From UBA4660 sp034408895 (GTDB lineage: Bacteria > Bacteroidota > Bacteroidia > Flavobacteriales_D > Sanyastnellaceae), in contig JAWXCI010000018.1 in assembly GCA_034408895.1 (NCBI GenBank), positions 1 through 28,237 of the forward strand: 28,237 nucleotides of DNA, written 5' to 3'. Position 1 is the first letter of the stretch; each line of letters opens with the position of its first letter. Shown one piece after another: positions 1 through 8,071 of this stretch. A model generated the notes under the pieces. That model did not search any database. It was not told the origin of the DNA and saw nothing but the letters and a program-made list of their open reading frames with translations. A program made the translations under genes and the position numbers.

Positions 1-1
1 A

Positions 2-124
2 GTAACCGAAAGAGGAAACGTGCAGTTGAACATCAACACCGTTAATCTTTCAAGCGGCACGTATCAATACACACTTATTATAGATGGTATTGTGGAAGCT
101 ACAAGAAAGATGGTGAGGAAATAA
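2..124 (+). CDS. T9SS-type C-terminal sorting domain, 3' end of a truncated gene
   Basis: Only the last 40 codons of this gene are in the window; the reading frame is open from base 2 to the TAA stop. The peptide has the form LSSGTYQYTLIIDG followed by a short basic end (RKMVRK). This is the typical last beta-strand pair of type A T9SS sorting domains in Bacteroidetes, often found behind tail-fibre or S74-like domains. Such domains direct secretion through the outer membrane and are cleaved or anchored at the cell surface. The passenger part lies outside the window, so its function cannot be told. The assignment rests on motif resemblance over a short stretch. Confidence 0.7.
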   Translation, partial: VTERGNVQLNINTVNLSSGTYQYTLIIDGIVEATRKMVRK

Positions 125-143
125 AACTACTGCAGTTATAACC

Positions 144-196
144 ATTGGTTGAAAGACCAATCGAAAAAGGGAGATGGAACATCGGCTCTCTTTTTT
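144..196 (+). terminator. Possible terminator behind the T9SS gene
   Basis: Two small stems follow the stop codon. ATTGGT (144-149) pairs with ACCAAT (156-161). AAAGGGAGA (166-174) pairs, with two G-U pairs, with the T-rich 187-195 segment that runs into six T. The second stem is imperfect, so this is a weak rho-independent terminator call. Confidence 0.4.
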
Positions 197-211
197 ATTG
201 CCCCGATTTTA

Positions 212-463
212 TAGTCAATGATCGAAAGTTTTTACCCTAAAGCCTCGTTAAACTAGTCAATGATCGAAAGTTTTTACCCTAAAGCCTCGTTAAACTAGTC
301 AATGATCAAGGTAATTGACCCGATTGTCTTGTTAAACTAGTCAATGATCAAGGCAATTGACCCGATTGTCTTGTTAAACTAGTCAATGATCGAAAGCTTT
401 TACCCTAGAGCCTCGTTATATTAGTCTATGATCGAGGCAACTTACCTAGATGCATCGAGATGA
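212..463. repeat. Six-unit 42-bp tandem repeat array
   Basis: Six units of exactly 42 bp begin at 212, 254, 296, 338, 380 and 422, each opening with TAGTCAATGATC (TAGTCTATGATC in the last). Units 1 and 2 are identical. Units 3 and 4 form a second subtype differing from each other at one base. Unit 5 returns to the first subtype with a few changes, and unit 6 is degenerate. In the second subtype GTCAAT and ATTGAC form an inverted pair (298-303/314-319 in unit 3). Each unit contains stops in all three plus-strand frames, and subtype 1 also in all three minus-strand frames, so the array is non-coding. It lies between two converging transcription units and fills most of the 459-bp gap between 125 and 583. 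Confidence 0.95.
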
Positions 464-583
464 GATAATTGTTGCGGGACCTTTGTCTTTGCGCCCTTGC
501 CCCGATGCTTCGGATGAAATTTCCTCCAACTTATTTCCAACGAAACTGAACTGCGAATTATGAAAGAGGTCTTGTGCACCGCC

Positions 584-2305
584 TCAAAACTGGAAATAAA
601 TAAATGGCTGCGAGCCGCCCGCAAGCAGTTGAAAAACAAAAATCACTACCAGCATTATCACGAATGTCATTGCCCAAAGTGGCAATGCAATGAACCATGA
701 GCGGTAAAGTACTTTCCATTTTTCCGGCAGCCAGTGTATAATCAGGCCGATGGCAATTACGCAGAACACGTTCCAGTAGCCCGCCACCACCTGTGGCACA
801 ATGCTCCAATCCATGTGCAAAAAGATTTGGCGCAGCATAACCTGTCCTGCTTCAAACTCTGATGAAATATCATGCGTGTTGTCGAGACCGGTCCACGCGT
901 TGTTGCTGCCCGTGCGAAACCACACCCTTGTAAATGTGATAAACGAAAACGTGAGGAAGATGGCCCATGCGCGTTTGTACCAGGTGTTTTTATTTTCCCA
1001 CGGACTTATGCGTTTCCACAATTTGTAAAACACGAGACCCAGTCCGTTCAATCCTCCCCATATCAAAAAATTCCATGATGCACCGTGCCACAGCCCGCCC
1101 ACGAGCATCGTGATCATCATGTTGAGATTCGTGGTGAGAAAGAGCGCCACGGATTTCACTGCAAGACTTAGGGCAACACCGGTGAGCACCACCGCTACGG
1201 CAATGCCCAGCACCAAAAGACTTCCAGACATCAGCCAGATAAATGCAATGAGGATGCCCAGCGCCAGCCACATTCCGGTGCTGGCACTTTTGTTTCCGCC
1301 CAGAGGGATGTAGAGATAATCGCGCAGCCACCCGCTCAGCGACATGTGCCACCTTCGCCAGAAGTCGGCCACGTTCACGGCCTTGTAGGGCGAGTTGAAA
1401 TTTTTGGTGAGATGAAAACCCATGAGCAGCGCCACGCCAATGGCAATATCCGTGTAGCCGGAGAAATCGGCATACACCTGGAGGCTGTATCCGTACAGCG
1501 CGGAGAGGTTTTCGAAACCCGTGTATCGCTCGGGTGTTTCAAACACGCGGTCAATAAATCGTGTAGCGATGTAGTCCGCCAGCAAAACTTTTTTCAGCAG
1601 CCCGTTCAAAATCCAGAACACCGCAAGACCGAATTCAGCGCGCATAAGTGCGTACTCTTTATAAAGCTGCGGAATAAAATCGGTGGCGCGCACAATAGGC
1701 CCCGCCACCAGTTGCGGAAAGAAGGTGACGAAGAACCCGAAGTCCACGAAGTTCTTCACCGGCTTCAGATTGCCGCGAAAAACTTCCACGGTGTAACTGA
1801 TGCTTTGGAACGTGAAAAAAGATATACCGATAGGCAGAATGATTTTGTCCACATCGAAGTGCGACCCGAAAAAACCGTTGCTCCAGTGGCCTATCCAATT
1901 GTGCACACGCCAGTGCCCGTCCAAGAGTTGGTTGAAAGAATCGGTGAAGAAATACGCGTACTTGAAATAGCACAACACCGCCAGATTCATTATCACGCTT
2001 CCGGCAAGCCACAGTTTTTTCTTTAAGGGATGATGTGTGTTGTGGATTTTTTTTCCCATGAAAAAATCCCACACCGCGGTAAAGAGCAGCAGCAGAAAAA
2101 ACAGGTCTGTTGTTTTGTAATAGAAAAAAAGGCTGGCCGCAAAAAGGAAGAGATGTCGCCATGCACGTTTCTTGTAAATGAAAACATCAACGGCCAGCAC
2201 CATCCCGAAAAAAATCCAGAACGCGTGGGCAGTGAAAATAAAAGGTGCCTCCTTGTTGAAGGTGAAAAACTCAATCGCTTCTTGTTTCCAGTTCAGGTCG
2301 AACAT
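584..2305 (-). CDS. MBOAT family O-acyltransferase (AlgI-like)
   Basis: This 573-aa polytopic inner-membrane protein belongs to the membrane-bound O-acyltransferase family. Members of the AlgI/DltB/PatA branch move acyl groups across the membrane onto polysaccharides, teichoic acids or peptidoglycan, usually with an SGNH-type partner. The AlgI signatures are clear: ILPIGISFFTFQSISY near residue 157, FFPQLVAGPI near 195, FWRRWHMSLSGWLRDYLYIP near 315-334, and GGLWHGASWNF near 403-413. The conserved histidines are H320 and H407. About 50 extra residues with two hydrophobic stretches lie between the GGN loop (337) and the second His block; I believe such an insert is common in Bacteroidetes relatives. 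It is the last gene of a minus-strand operon, starting 9 bp after the deacetylase stop. The acceptor is unknown; SGNH proteins that could be partners are encoded at 18892-21622, not next door. Confidence 0.9.
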   Translation of the reverse strand: MFDLNWKQEAIEFFTFNKEAPFIFTAHAFWIFFGMVLAVDVFIYKKRAWRHLFLFAASLFFYYKTTDLFFLLLLFTAVWDFFMGKKIHNTHHPLKKKLWLAGSVIMNLAVLCYFKYAYFFTDSFNQLLDGHWRVHNWIGHWSNGFFGSHFDVDKIILPIGISFFTFQSISYTVEVFRGNLKPVKNFVDFGFFVTFFPQLVAGPIVRATDFIPQLYKEYALMRAEFGLAVFWILNGLLKKVLLADYIATRFIDRVFETPERYTGFENLSALYGYSLQVYADFSGYTDIAIGVALLMGFHLTKNFNSPYKAVNVADFWRRWHMSLSGWLRDYLYIPLGGNKSASTGMWLALGILIAFIWLMSGSLLVLGIAVAVVLTGVALSLAVKSVALFLTTNLNMMITMLVGGLWHGASWNFLIWGGLNGLGLVFYKLWKRISPWENKNTWYKRAWAIFLTFSFITFTRVWFRTGSNNAWTGLDNTHDISSEFEAGQVMLRQIFLHMDWSIVPQVVAGYWNVFCVIAIGLIIHWLPEKWKVLYRSWFIALPLWAMTFVIMLVVIFVFQLLAGGSQPFIYFQF

Positions 2306-2314
2306 GCTGCGGCT

Positions 2315-3367
2315 TCAGGAGATTTTATAATGGAAGAATTTATTCATCTGGTGTAATTGTTCTGTGCAACTTCGGTCGGAATAAAATCCGTAGCGACCTG
2401 CTAGGCGTGAATCGTTGTGGTCTTCTGAGGAGCGTAAATTCACGGCAAGCTGCCTTGTGTATCTCGCCTGTTGTGCAAGTTCAACTGTTCTTCCAGAATA
2501 GCTTCCGTCAGGAAATGCAAGGCTCACTACTTTTTTTCCAATGATGCCTTCAAGAAATTTTTTGCTGGCTGATAGTTCATGCAATGTTTCCTCATCACTC
2601 ATCCATTCCAGATTGGAATGTGCAATGCAATGCGAACCGATTTCAATGAAGGGCGATTGCGAAAGACTTTTTATTTCACCCGCATTCATCACACGACAAT
2701 GATTTTCCCATTGCGCTTCTTCCCATGGTTTTTTCCCCATGCGTTTGGCGAGTTGATGAATGAATTCCCATTTCTCATCCAACGAAAGATGTTTGATGCA
2801 ATGCACCAGTCGTTCGCCTTTTTGATTGAAGTGAAAAAGCCCTTTGCGCAAAAATTGCTCACCATCAAATTCAATTGGCTCGTGTAAATGATGGCAGGTC
2901 ACTTCCAGCGCATCAGGCCAAAGAACATGCTGACCTATTAGATGTGGAGTGCAAACAAAAACGGTTGCAGGCACTTGAACTTCTTCCAGCACTGGAAGTG
3001 CAAAGCGCAGGTTATTCACCAGGCCATCATCCAATGTGATTGCGATTCTGTTGTTGATTCCACCATCCAGGAAAAAATCGGAAAGTGAAACCACCGTGTA
3101 GCGTTTCTTCAAATATAAAAGTTGTTTCCTGAAATCGCTTTGGCATATTTGCCGTACGTTCACCTTCGCAGCATCATCAGGCAACACGTTGTGGTACATA
3201 ACAACCAATCTACCCGATACTCTCCACGGATAAAGCAGTTTTTCGCACCCCGAGGCAAACAACACGGAGTGCCAGAGTGCATCTTTCTTGATAAAGATGC
3301 GTGAGGAAAAACTTCGCCCAGCGTGCATTGAGTTGGTTCCTTGCTGCGGCATCCTAAGTAATGTCAA
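2315..3367 (-). CDS. Polysaccharide deacetylase family protein (NodB domain)
   Basis: This 350-aa protein has a NodB homology domain, the carbohydrate esterase 4 type fold that removes N- or O-acetyl groups from polysaccharides using a divalent metal. Visible motifs are VVMYHNV (55-61), the catalytic/metal block TLDDG (111-115, usually TFDDG), the metal-binding histidines H246 and H250 in GSHCIAHSNL, and FPDGSYS (285-291) in place of the family RxPxG motif. No clear signal peptide is present, so it may act in the cytoplasm or at the inner membrane. The first codons overlap the end of the upstream GH65 gene by 14 bp; an internal Met at residue 14 is an alternative start that would remove most of the overlap. 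The neighbouring acyltransferase suggests a role in modifying an envelope or capsular glycan. The natural substrate is not evident. Confidence 0.85.
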   Translation of the reverse strand: MTLLRMPQQGTNSMHAGRSFSSRIFIKKDALWHSVLFASGCEKLLYPWRVSGRLVVMYHNVLPDDAAKVNVRQICQSDFRKQLLYLKKRYTVVSLSDFFLDGGINNRIAITLDDGLVNNLRFALPVLEEVQVPATVFVCTPHLIGQHVLWPDALEVTCHHLHEPIEFDGEQFLRKGLFHFNQKGERLVHCIKHLSLDEKWEFIHQLAKRMGKKPWEEAQWENHCRVMNAGEIKSLSQSPFIEIGSHCIAHSNLEWMSDEETLHELSASKKFLEGIIGKKVVSLAFPDGSYSGRTVELAQQARYTRQLAVNLRSSEDHNDSRLAGRYGFYSDRSCTEQLHQMNKFFHYKIS

Positions 3368-5666
3368 TCGTTACGCCACCGGAGTTCACCTGTACGTAAT
3401 AAATTTTTTCGCGGAACAACACTTTAAATGAATACGACTTCCAATGTTTGGGAAGCATGGGCGAAAAGACCAGGCCGTCATCCCCTTTCCCTTTTGGATT
3501 GGCCGGGGATGGGACATCGTGTAAGGTTGCAGTGGGGCATCGCATGCCACCCATTCCCTGCACGATGCTCATCCATGTGCCGGCCATCGAGGTGATGTGC
3601 AAACCCTCGTGCGCCTCGTGGTTGTAGTCATCCAGGTCGAGGCGTGCAGTGCTCATATAAAGTTCGTAAGCCTTTTCCTCGTAACCAAGCAACGCAGCAA
3701 GTATGGAATGAACGCAAGGGGAAAGGGAACTCTCATGCACTGTCATCGGTTCGTAGAAATCGAAATTCTCTTTGATGATTTCCTTGCTGAAATCACTTTC
3801 GAAGAAATACAAACCCTGCAACACATCAGCCTGTTTGATAAAGCAAGAACGGAGAATGCGATCCCAACTCCAATGTTGATTGATGGGTCGTTCATCGTCA
3901 GAAAGCGATGAAGCAGGAAGAAGTTCTTTATCAAAAAATCCATCCTGTTGAATCAAGATGTTTGAATCTTCTTTGGTGCCCAGATAAATGTGACTTATAA
4001 TGTTTTTCCATCTCTCTGTCTCTTGCTTTTCATCGAAGTTGTACTTCTTCACTTTCAACTGATAGGCAACAGGATCATTGCTCCTCACCCACTCCATCGC
4101 TTCCATGCAATACTTCATGCACCATTGGGCAATGTAACTGGTGTACCAATTGTTGTTCACGTTGTTTTCGTACTCATTGGGTCCGGTAACGCCAAGCATT
4201 ACAAACATTTTTTTATCATCACTCCAACTTACACGCTGTGCCCAGAAACGCGTGATACCCAGGAGCACATCCAAACCGAATTCGGCCAAATATTTTTTAT
4301 CATTTGTGTAATTCACGTAGTTGAAAATGGCGTAGGCTATCGCACCGTTGCGGTGAATTTCCTCGAAGGTGATTTCCCATTCGTTGTGGCATTCCTCACC
4401 GTTCATGGTCACCATAGGATAAAGAGCAGCACCACCTGTAAAGCCAAGCTTCTGCGCATTCTCCATTGCTTTTTCAAGATGATGGTAACGGTAAATAAGA
4501 AGTTGCCGCGCTATGTGTTGCGGCTTCGTACCCATGTAAAAAGGCAGGCAGTATGCCTCGGTATCCCAGTAGGTCGAGCCTCCGTATTTCTCACCGGTAA
4601 ATCCTTTGGGGCCAATGTTGAGCCGGGCATCCGTTCCCGTGTAAGTTTGATTGAGATGGAAGATGGCAAAACGAATTCCCTGTTGCGCCTGGTCATCTCC
4701 TTCTATTACTATGTCGGCACGATTCCATATCTCTTCCCACTTCTTTTTTTGTGCATCGAGCATCTTTTCCATACCCAAATTGAATGCGCGGTTGGTGGCG
4801 CGTTTACATACAGAAAGCAACTCATCCTTTTTATTATTGAGTGATGAAACCACGCTCACAAATTTTTCAAGCCCAATAGTTTCACCTTGGCGTACTTCCT
4901 TCTCAAAAGAATTTTCTGAATAAAAATGTTGGGATGAGGAAAGAAAAGTAGGCGAGAATTTTTTTCCGTTGAGCCTAGCACTTAACTTCATTCCCACTGC
5001 TACATCCAATTCTGTTTTGCGGGTGCGTGTTACCACATAGCCTTCACCAGTTGATGATTCTTCCATCACATTTTCCCAGAATTTTTCTTCGTAGTTGGAA
5101 TCATGATTGCGCACATCACCATCCAGGTAAGCCTTAAAAGTGATGGTGCCGGTGAAATTGAGCGGAGTGACAGCGTAGCGAATCGCAGCGGTCTCATCAT
5201 CGGCCATGGAACAAAAGCGCTCTACCTCCACCTTGATTTGTTTTGCCTCGCCTCCATCCCGATTTCCTATTAGTGACGCATGCATTTCTGCCACAAAACT
5301 TCTGCGTAGCACACCTTCCTTCATGTCCAGCTCTCGCCTGAAGTGGGTGATGTTCACCGTGCCCATATCCAGTTCCTCACCATCCACAAAAACACGGATT
5401 CCAATCCAGTTGGTGCTGTTAAGTACCTTGGCGAAGTACTCCGGGTATCCATTTTTCCACCAGGCCACGCGGGTTTTGTCGGGATAATAAACGCCAGCCA
5501 CATAAGAACCCATAAGTGTGGAGCCGCTGTACTTCTCTTCGTGGTTGGCACGCTGCCCAAATCGCCCGTTACCAATGGAAAAAATACTCTCGGACGAACG
5601 CTGGTGTTTTCGCTTAAAACCTTCTTCAATAATTTTCCAGGGATGGGTTTGCAGGTATTTTATCAT
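3354..5666 (-). CDS. Glycoside hydrolase family 65 protein, maltose phosphorylase-like
   Basis: This is a full-length (770 aa) GH65 enzyme. The family cleaves alpha-glucosidic disaccharides with phosphate, giving beta-glucose 1-phosphate and glucose. The N-terminal beta-sandwich domain (about 1-280, with SIGNGRFGQRANHEE near 30-44) is followed by the (alpha/alpha)6 barrel. Diagnostic blocks are YGGSTYWDTEAYCLPFY (361-377, substrate binding), NGEECHNEWEITFEEIHRNG (422-441, the segment carrying the catalytic Glu) and HESSLSPCVHS near the C-terminal third, the phosphate-binding loop of phosphorylases. The EECHNEWEITFEEIHRNG wording is the maltose phosphorylase form rather than the trehalose or kojibiose form. 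It is the first gene of the minus-strand operon and overlaps the deacetylase. The usual partner beta-phosphoglucomutase is not present in the window, which is unusual for a maltose-utilisation locus. Confidence 0.9.
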   Translation of the reverse strand: MIKYLQTHPWKIIEEGFKRKHQRSSESIFSIGNGRFGQRANHEEKYSGSTLMGSYVAGVYYPDKTRVAWWKNGYPEYFAKVLNSTNWIGIRVFVDGEELDMGTVNITHFRRELDMKEGVLRRSFVAEMHASLIGNRDGGEAKQIKVEVERFCSMADDETAAIRYAVTPLNFTGTITFKAYLDGDVRNHDSNYEEKFWENVMEESSTGEGYVVTRTRKTELDVAVGMKLSARLNGKKFSPTFLSSSQHFYSENSFEKEVRQGETIGLEKFVSVVSSLNNKKDELLSVCKRATNRAFNLGMEKMLDAQKKKWEEIWNRADIVIEGDDQAQQGIRFAIFHLNQTYTGTDARLNIGPKGFTGEKYGGSTYWDTEAYCLPFYMGTKPQHIARQLLIYRYHHLEKAMENAQKLGFTGGAALYPMVTMNGEECHNEWEITFEEIHRNGAIAYAIFNYVNYTNDKKYLAEFGLDVLLGITRFWAQRVSWSDDKKMFVMLGVTGPNEYENNVNNNWYTSYIAQWCMKYCMEAMEWVRSNDPVAYQLKVKKYNFDEKQETERWKNIISHIYLGTKEDSNILIQQDGFFDKELLPASSLSDDERPINQHWSWDRILRSCFIKQADVLQGLYFFESDFSKEIIKENFDFYEPMTVHESSLSPCVHSILAALLGYEEKAYELYMSTARLDLDDYNHEAHEGLHITSMAGTWMSIVQGMGGMRCPTATLHDVPSPANPKGKGDDGLVFSPMLPKHWKSYSFKVLFREKIYYVQVNSGGVTIDIT

Positions 5667-5771
5667 TCGTTATTTTCAGGTTTCAAATGTGATAATTGTC
5701 GAAGCCCTAATTACAAATTCCTTTTCCGTTTCTGCACAGGTGGTGTCAATTGTTCTAATCTTGCCACTTCG

Positions 5772-6350
5772 ATGCAGTCTATTGTGGAAAAATTGAAATC
5801 CGGATTCACCTCTTTTGCTTTCCTGATGCTGGCCTTGTTGTTCGCCTGCCGAAACGATATTGCCGAAATAAACGCATTTGCCGATACCGCTTCGCTTCCG
5901 GTACAAACCAGCTACAATGCCGAATACCTTTTTACCGACAACGGAAAAATTTCCAACAGACTTATAGCCGCCCAACTTGACCAATACGATGGCAAGGAAA
6001 ATTATTTTGAAGCCAGTGGCGGGTTCAACCTCATTTTTTATGATTCGCTGCAAAAGGAAGAAGCAAGGCTGAAGGCAAAAACAGGCCGCTACTATGAAAA
6101 AGAGAAACGACTGCTGGCACAGGACAGTGTGGAACTGTACAACATCAGGGGCGAAAAACTGGAGACATCGAAATTGACTTTTGTGCAGGATAGTGGTAAA
6201 ATCTTTACGGACGAGTACGTGGTGATAACACTAAAAAACGGAAGTATGCTGCACGGTTACGGACTGGAAAGCAATGATTCGTTTACCAAATACAAAATAA
6301 AAAAACCCAGTGGTGATTTTATTGTAACGGAAGAGGAAAGTTTGAAATGA
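5772..6350 (+). CDS. lptC: LPS export ABC transporter periplasmic protein LptC
   Basis: The 192-aa product is a Bacteroidetes-type LptC, the inner-membrane-anchored periplasmic part of the Lpt bridge that carries lipopolysaccharide from LptBFG to LptA/LptD. The N-terminus has a hydrophobic stretch ending in LLFAC, a lipobox with the lipidated Cys. The body shows the repeated beta-jellyroll pattern of the family: KTGRYYEKEKRLLAQDSVEL, then GEKLETSKLTFVQDSGKIFTDEYV. The frame is open further upstream to 5343, but that part runs antisense through the GH65 gene. The ATG at 5772 gives the lipoprotein signal and is therefore chosen. The gene is divergent from the GH65 operon, with 105 bp between the starts and no clear TAnnTTTG box found there. 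Confidence 0.85.
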   Translation: MQSIVEKLKSGFTSFAFLMLALLFACRNDIAEINAFADTASLPVQTSYNAEYLFTDNGKISNRLIAAQLDQYDGKENYFEASGGFNLIFYDSLQKEEARLKAKTGRYYEKEKRLLAQDSVELYNIRGEKLETSKLTFVQDSGKIFTDEYVVITLKNGSMLHGYGLESNDSFTKYKIKKPSGDFIVTEEESLK

Positions 6351-6405
6351 TAAGGATCTTGGAGAAAAATTTCAACCTCATATTTTCATCAACGCTGAAA
6401 GGAAC

Positions 6406-6696
6406 ATGGAAGGAATAAATTGGATAAAGACTAGTGATGAATTGCCTTATGACAATCAAAGGGTAATCGCATTTGTGCCGGGGAACAAAATTTATCTTCC
6501 CGGTAAAACAGGCGAGTTTGAACTGCGTGAAGTGATAGTGCTCCGCTTCTTCGAAAACTTTTACAATCCAGGTTCAGAGCGATGCATAGAATACGGCCCG
6601 CATTTCTGGCAAGGCGAAGGCAACTCGAATCACTTTTTTAATGATGTAACGCACTGGATACCTATGCCTGAGAAACCAATTGAAAATGGCCTATGA
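6406..6696 (+). CDS. DUF551-like small protein
   Basis: A 96-aa acidic soluble protein. It begins with NWIKTSDELPYDNQRVIAFVP and ends with VTHWIPMPEKP. This pairing of a WI-S-D-LP start with a THW-P-P-P end is the hallmark of DUF551 proteins, a family of unknown function often found in phages and prophages but also as stand-alone bacterial genes. It sits 55 bp after lptC and 36 bp before the MBL-fold gene, on the same strand, so it may be cotranscribed. No other phage genes were seen nearby. Confidence 0.7.
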   Translation: MEGINWIKTSDELPYDNQRVIAFVPGNKIYLPGKTGEFELREVIVLRFFENFYNPGSERCIEYGPHFWQGEGNSNHFFNDVTHWIPMPEKPIENGL

Positions 6697-6732
6697 CGAA
6701 TTTGGTCCCTATAACTATCAACCATTAACTCA

Positions 6733-7584
6733 ATGAAACTTCACACCATCAACACCGGATATTTTAAACTGGACGGAGGGGCCATGTTTGGCGTGGTACC
6801 CAAGAGCCTATGGCATAAACTGAATCCGCCTGATGAAAACAATATGTGCACCTGGGCGATGCGGTGCCTGCTTATTGAAGAGGGCAACCGCCTCACATTG
6901 GTGGATACCGGAATTGGAAACAAACAAAGTGAAAAATTCTTTTCGCACTATTACCTCCACGGTGAAGATTCGCTCGACAATTCATTGAATACACTCAACT
7001 TAAAGCGCGATGATATCACTGATGTTTTTCTCACGCATCTCCACTTTGACCATTGTGGTGGAGCCATTTTGTGGGATGCGGCAAAAGATGATTATCGCCC
7101 GGCATTCGCCAAAGCCAACTATTGGAGCAACGAGCGCCACTGGCAATGGGCAACAGTCCCTAATTCCCGCGAGAAGGCAAGTTTCCTTCCTGAGAACATT
7201 AACCCAATAAAAGAAAGTGGCCAATTGAAAATGCTTGAACGCCAAAGCGATTTTATGCACCAAACGGGTTTGGATTTCAGTGTGCTCTTTGTAGATGGGC
7301 ACACAGAAAGTATGATGCTACCACACATCAGTTACAAGGGAAAGACAATTGTTTACATGGCTGATCTGCTTCCTTCGGCTGGACATATTCCCCTGCCTTT
7401 TGTTATGGGCTACGACACACGGCCACTTATCACCCTATCAGAAAAGGAAAAATTTCTGCAACATGCAGCATCCGAAAATTTTATCCTATTCCTGGAACAT
7501 GATCCGTTGAATGAATGCTGCACGCTGCAAATCACTGACAGAGGCGTGAGAATGGATAAAGCTTTCAGACTGGATGAAATATGA
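6733..7584 (+). CDS. MBL-fold metallo-hydrolase
   Basis: A 283-aa metallo-beta-lactamase-fold enzyme. The zinc-binding motif is H102-L-H104-F-D106-H107 (THLHFDHCGG), with later ligands likely at DGHTESMM and YMADLLPS, and a late histidine in FLEHDPL. The order and spacing resemble the AHL-lactonase/AttM-like branch of the superfamily (an early LIEEGNRLTLVDTGIG strand, then THLHFDH). Substrates in this branch range from lactones to phosphoesters, so the reaction cannot be named. No signal peptide is seen, so a cytoplasmic location is likely. The ATG at 6733 begins a natural first beta-strand and has no competing upstream start. Confidence 0.88.
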   Translation: MKLHTINTGYFKLDGGAMFGVVPKSLWHKLNPPDENNMCTWAMRCLLIEEGNRLTLVDTGIGNKQSEKFFSHYYLHGEDSLDNSLNTLNLKRDDITDVFLTHLHFDHCGGAILWDAAKDDYRPAFAKANYWSNERHWQWATVPNSREKASFLPENINPIKESGQLKMLERQSDFMHQTGLDFSVLFVDGHTESMMLPHISYKGKTIVYMADLLPSAGHIPLPFVMGYDTRPLITLSEKEKFLQHAASENFILFLEHDPLNECCTLQITDRGVRMDKAFRLDEI

Positions 7585-7651
7585 GTGCCTCCAGCAGGGC
7601 GGATTCAGGGCGTTTCGTGCAACATAAGCTGGGGATAATTCAAAAAGTCAC

Positions 7652-7775
7652 ACCCCTTTAAGATTAAGGGGTTACCAAGTTAGGTCGCGGGCATAGTCCC
7701 ATCCCTCCCCTGTGGGAAGGGGAGGGATGGGACTACAAGGAGAAAAGACGATTAGCAGGCTTTCGCGACTTAACC
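7652..7775. repeat. Nested inverted-repeat structure with 17-bp hairpin and G-quadruplex motif
   Basis: Three layers of dyad symmetry lie in this gene-free stretch. ACCCCTT (7652-7658) pairs with AAGGGGT (7666-7672). A 17-bp perfect stem joins 7694-7710 with 7719-7735 around an 8-base loop. An imperfect outer pair matches 7677-7689 (AAGTTAGGTCGCG) with 7764-7775 (CGCGACTTAACC). The plus strand at 7714-7731 also fits the canonical four-run G-quadruplex pattern (GGG-AA-GGGG-A-GGG-AT-GGG). No T-tract follows the big stem, so it is not a standard terminator. It may be a REP/BIME-like repeat or part of a structured RNA. Confidence 0.85.
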
Positions 7776-7859
7776 TGATTACCCATTTAAGATTATTCTT
7801 TCTTTGCCCATGAACAGCTGGGTGTGTGCTGCTTTTCTTATCCTGGATCCAAGCGTTTT

Positions 7860-7891
7860 TTTTGAAAGATGCGCCCTATGTGCTTTCAAAA
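7860..7891. other. 9-bp hairpin in the leader region of the OmpA-like lipoprotein gene
   Basis: TTTTGAAAG (7860-7868) is perfectly complementary to CTTTCAAAA (7883-7891) around a 14-base loop. On the minus strand the hairpin ends in a run of T-complement bases, so it could terminate leftward transcription. On the plus strand it would lie about 180 bases upstream of the lipoprotein start. Between it and that start a small palindrome CCAAA-CC-TTTGG (7959-7970) is present. The rest of 7585-8071 shows no convincing gene. Confidence 0.6.
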
Positions 7892-8071
7892 GCAATTCCT
7901 GAGGTGCAAATGATGTAACAATGAATCATAATCCTGTAACACTTCTGCCAGTGCATACCCAAACCTTTGGCCAGTGAAATAATTCAATTGTACCTGCACA
8001 AAACCTCACGAAAATTCAAAATCCAAACTACGGCAATTGGTTTCGTGAATAAAAACAAAAACAATCAAAAC

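Noticed and set aside
212..463. The 42-bp array as a CRISPR locus
   Set aside because: The units are tandem with no unique spacers, and no cas genes are in the window.
1346..2026. A 226-codon plus-strand ORF
   Set aside because: It runs antisense through the MBOAT gene, and its product has no recognisable motif.
3990..4844. A 284-codon plus-strand ORF
   Set aside because: Antisense to the strongly conserved GH65 gene; composition is that of a shadow frame.
5343..5771. Long N-terminal extension of the lptC frame
   Set aside because: It lies antisense to the GH65 start region and would place the lipoprotein signal in the middle of the protein.
5667..5771. Promoters in the gap between the GH65 operon and lptC
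   Set aside because: Only one-mismatch versions of TAnnTTTG were found, without a properly spaced TTG.
6406..6696. Prophage remnant suggested by the DUF551-like gene
   Set aside because: No integrase, capsid, lysis or attachment-site features lie around it, and DUF551 genes also occur alone.
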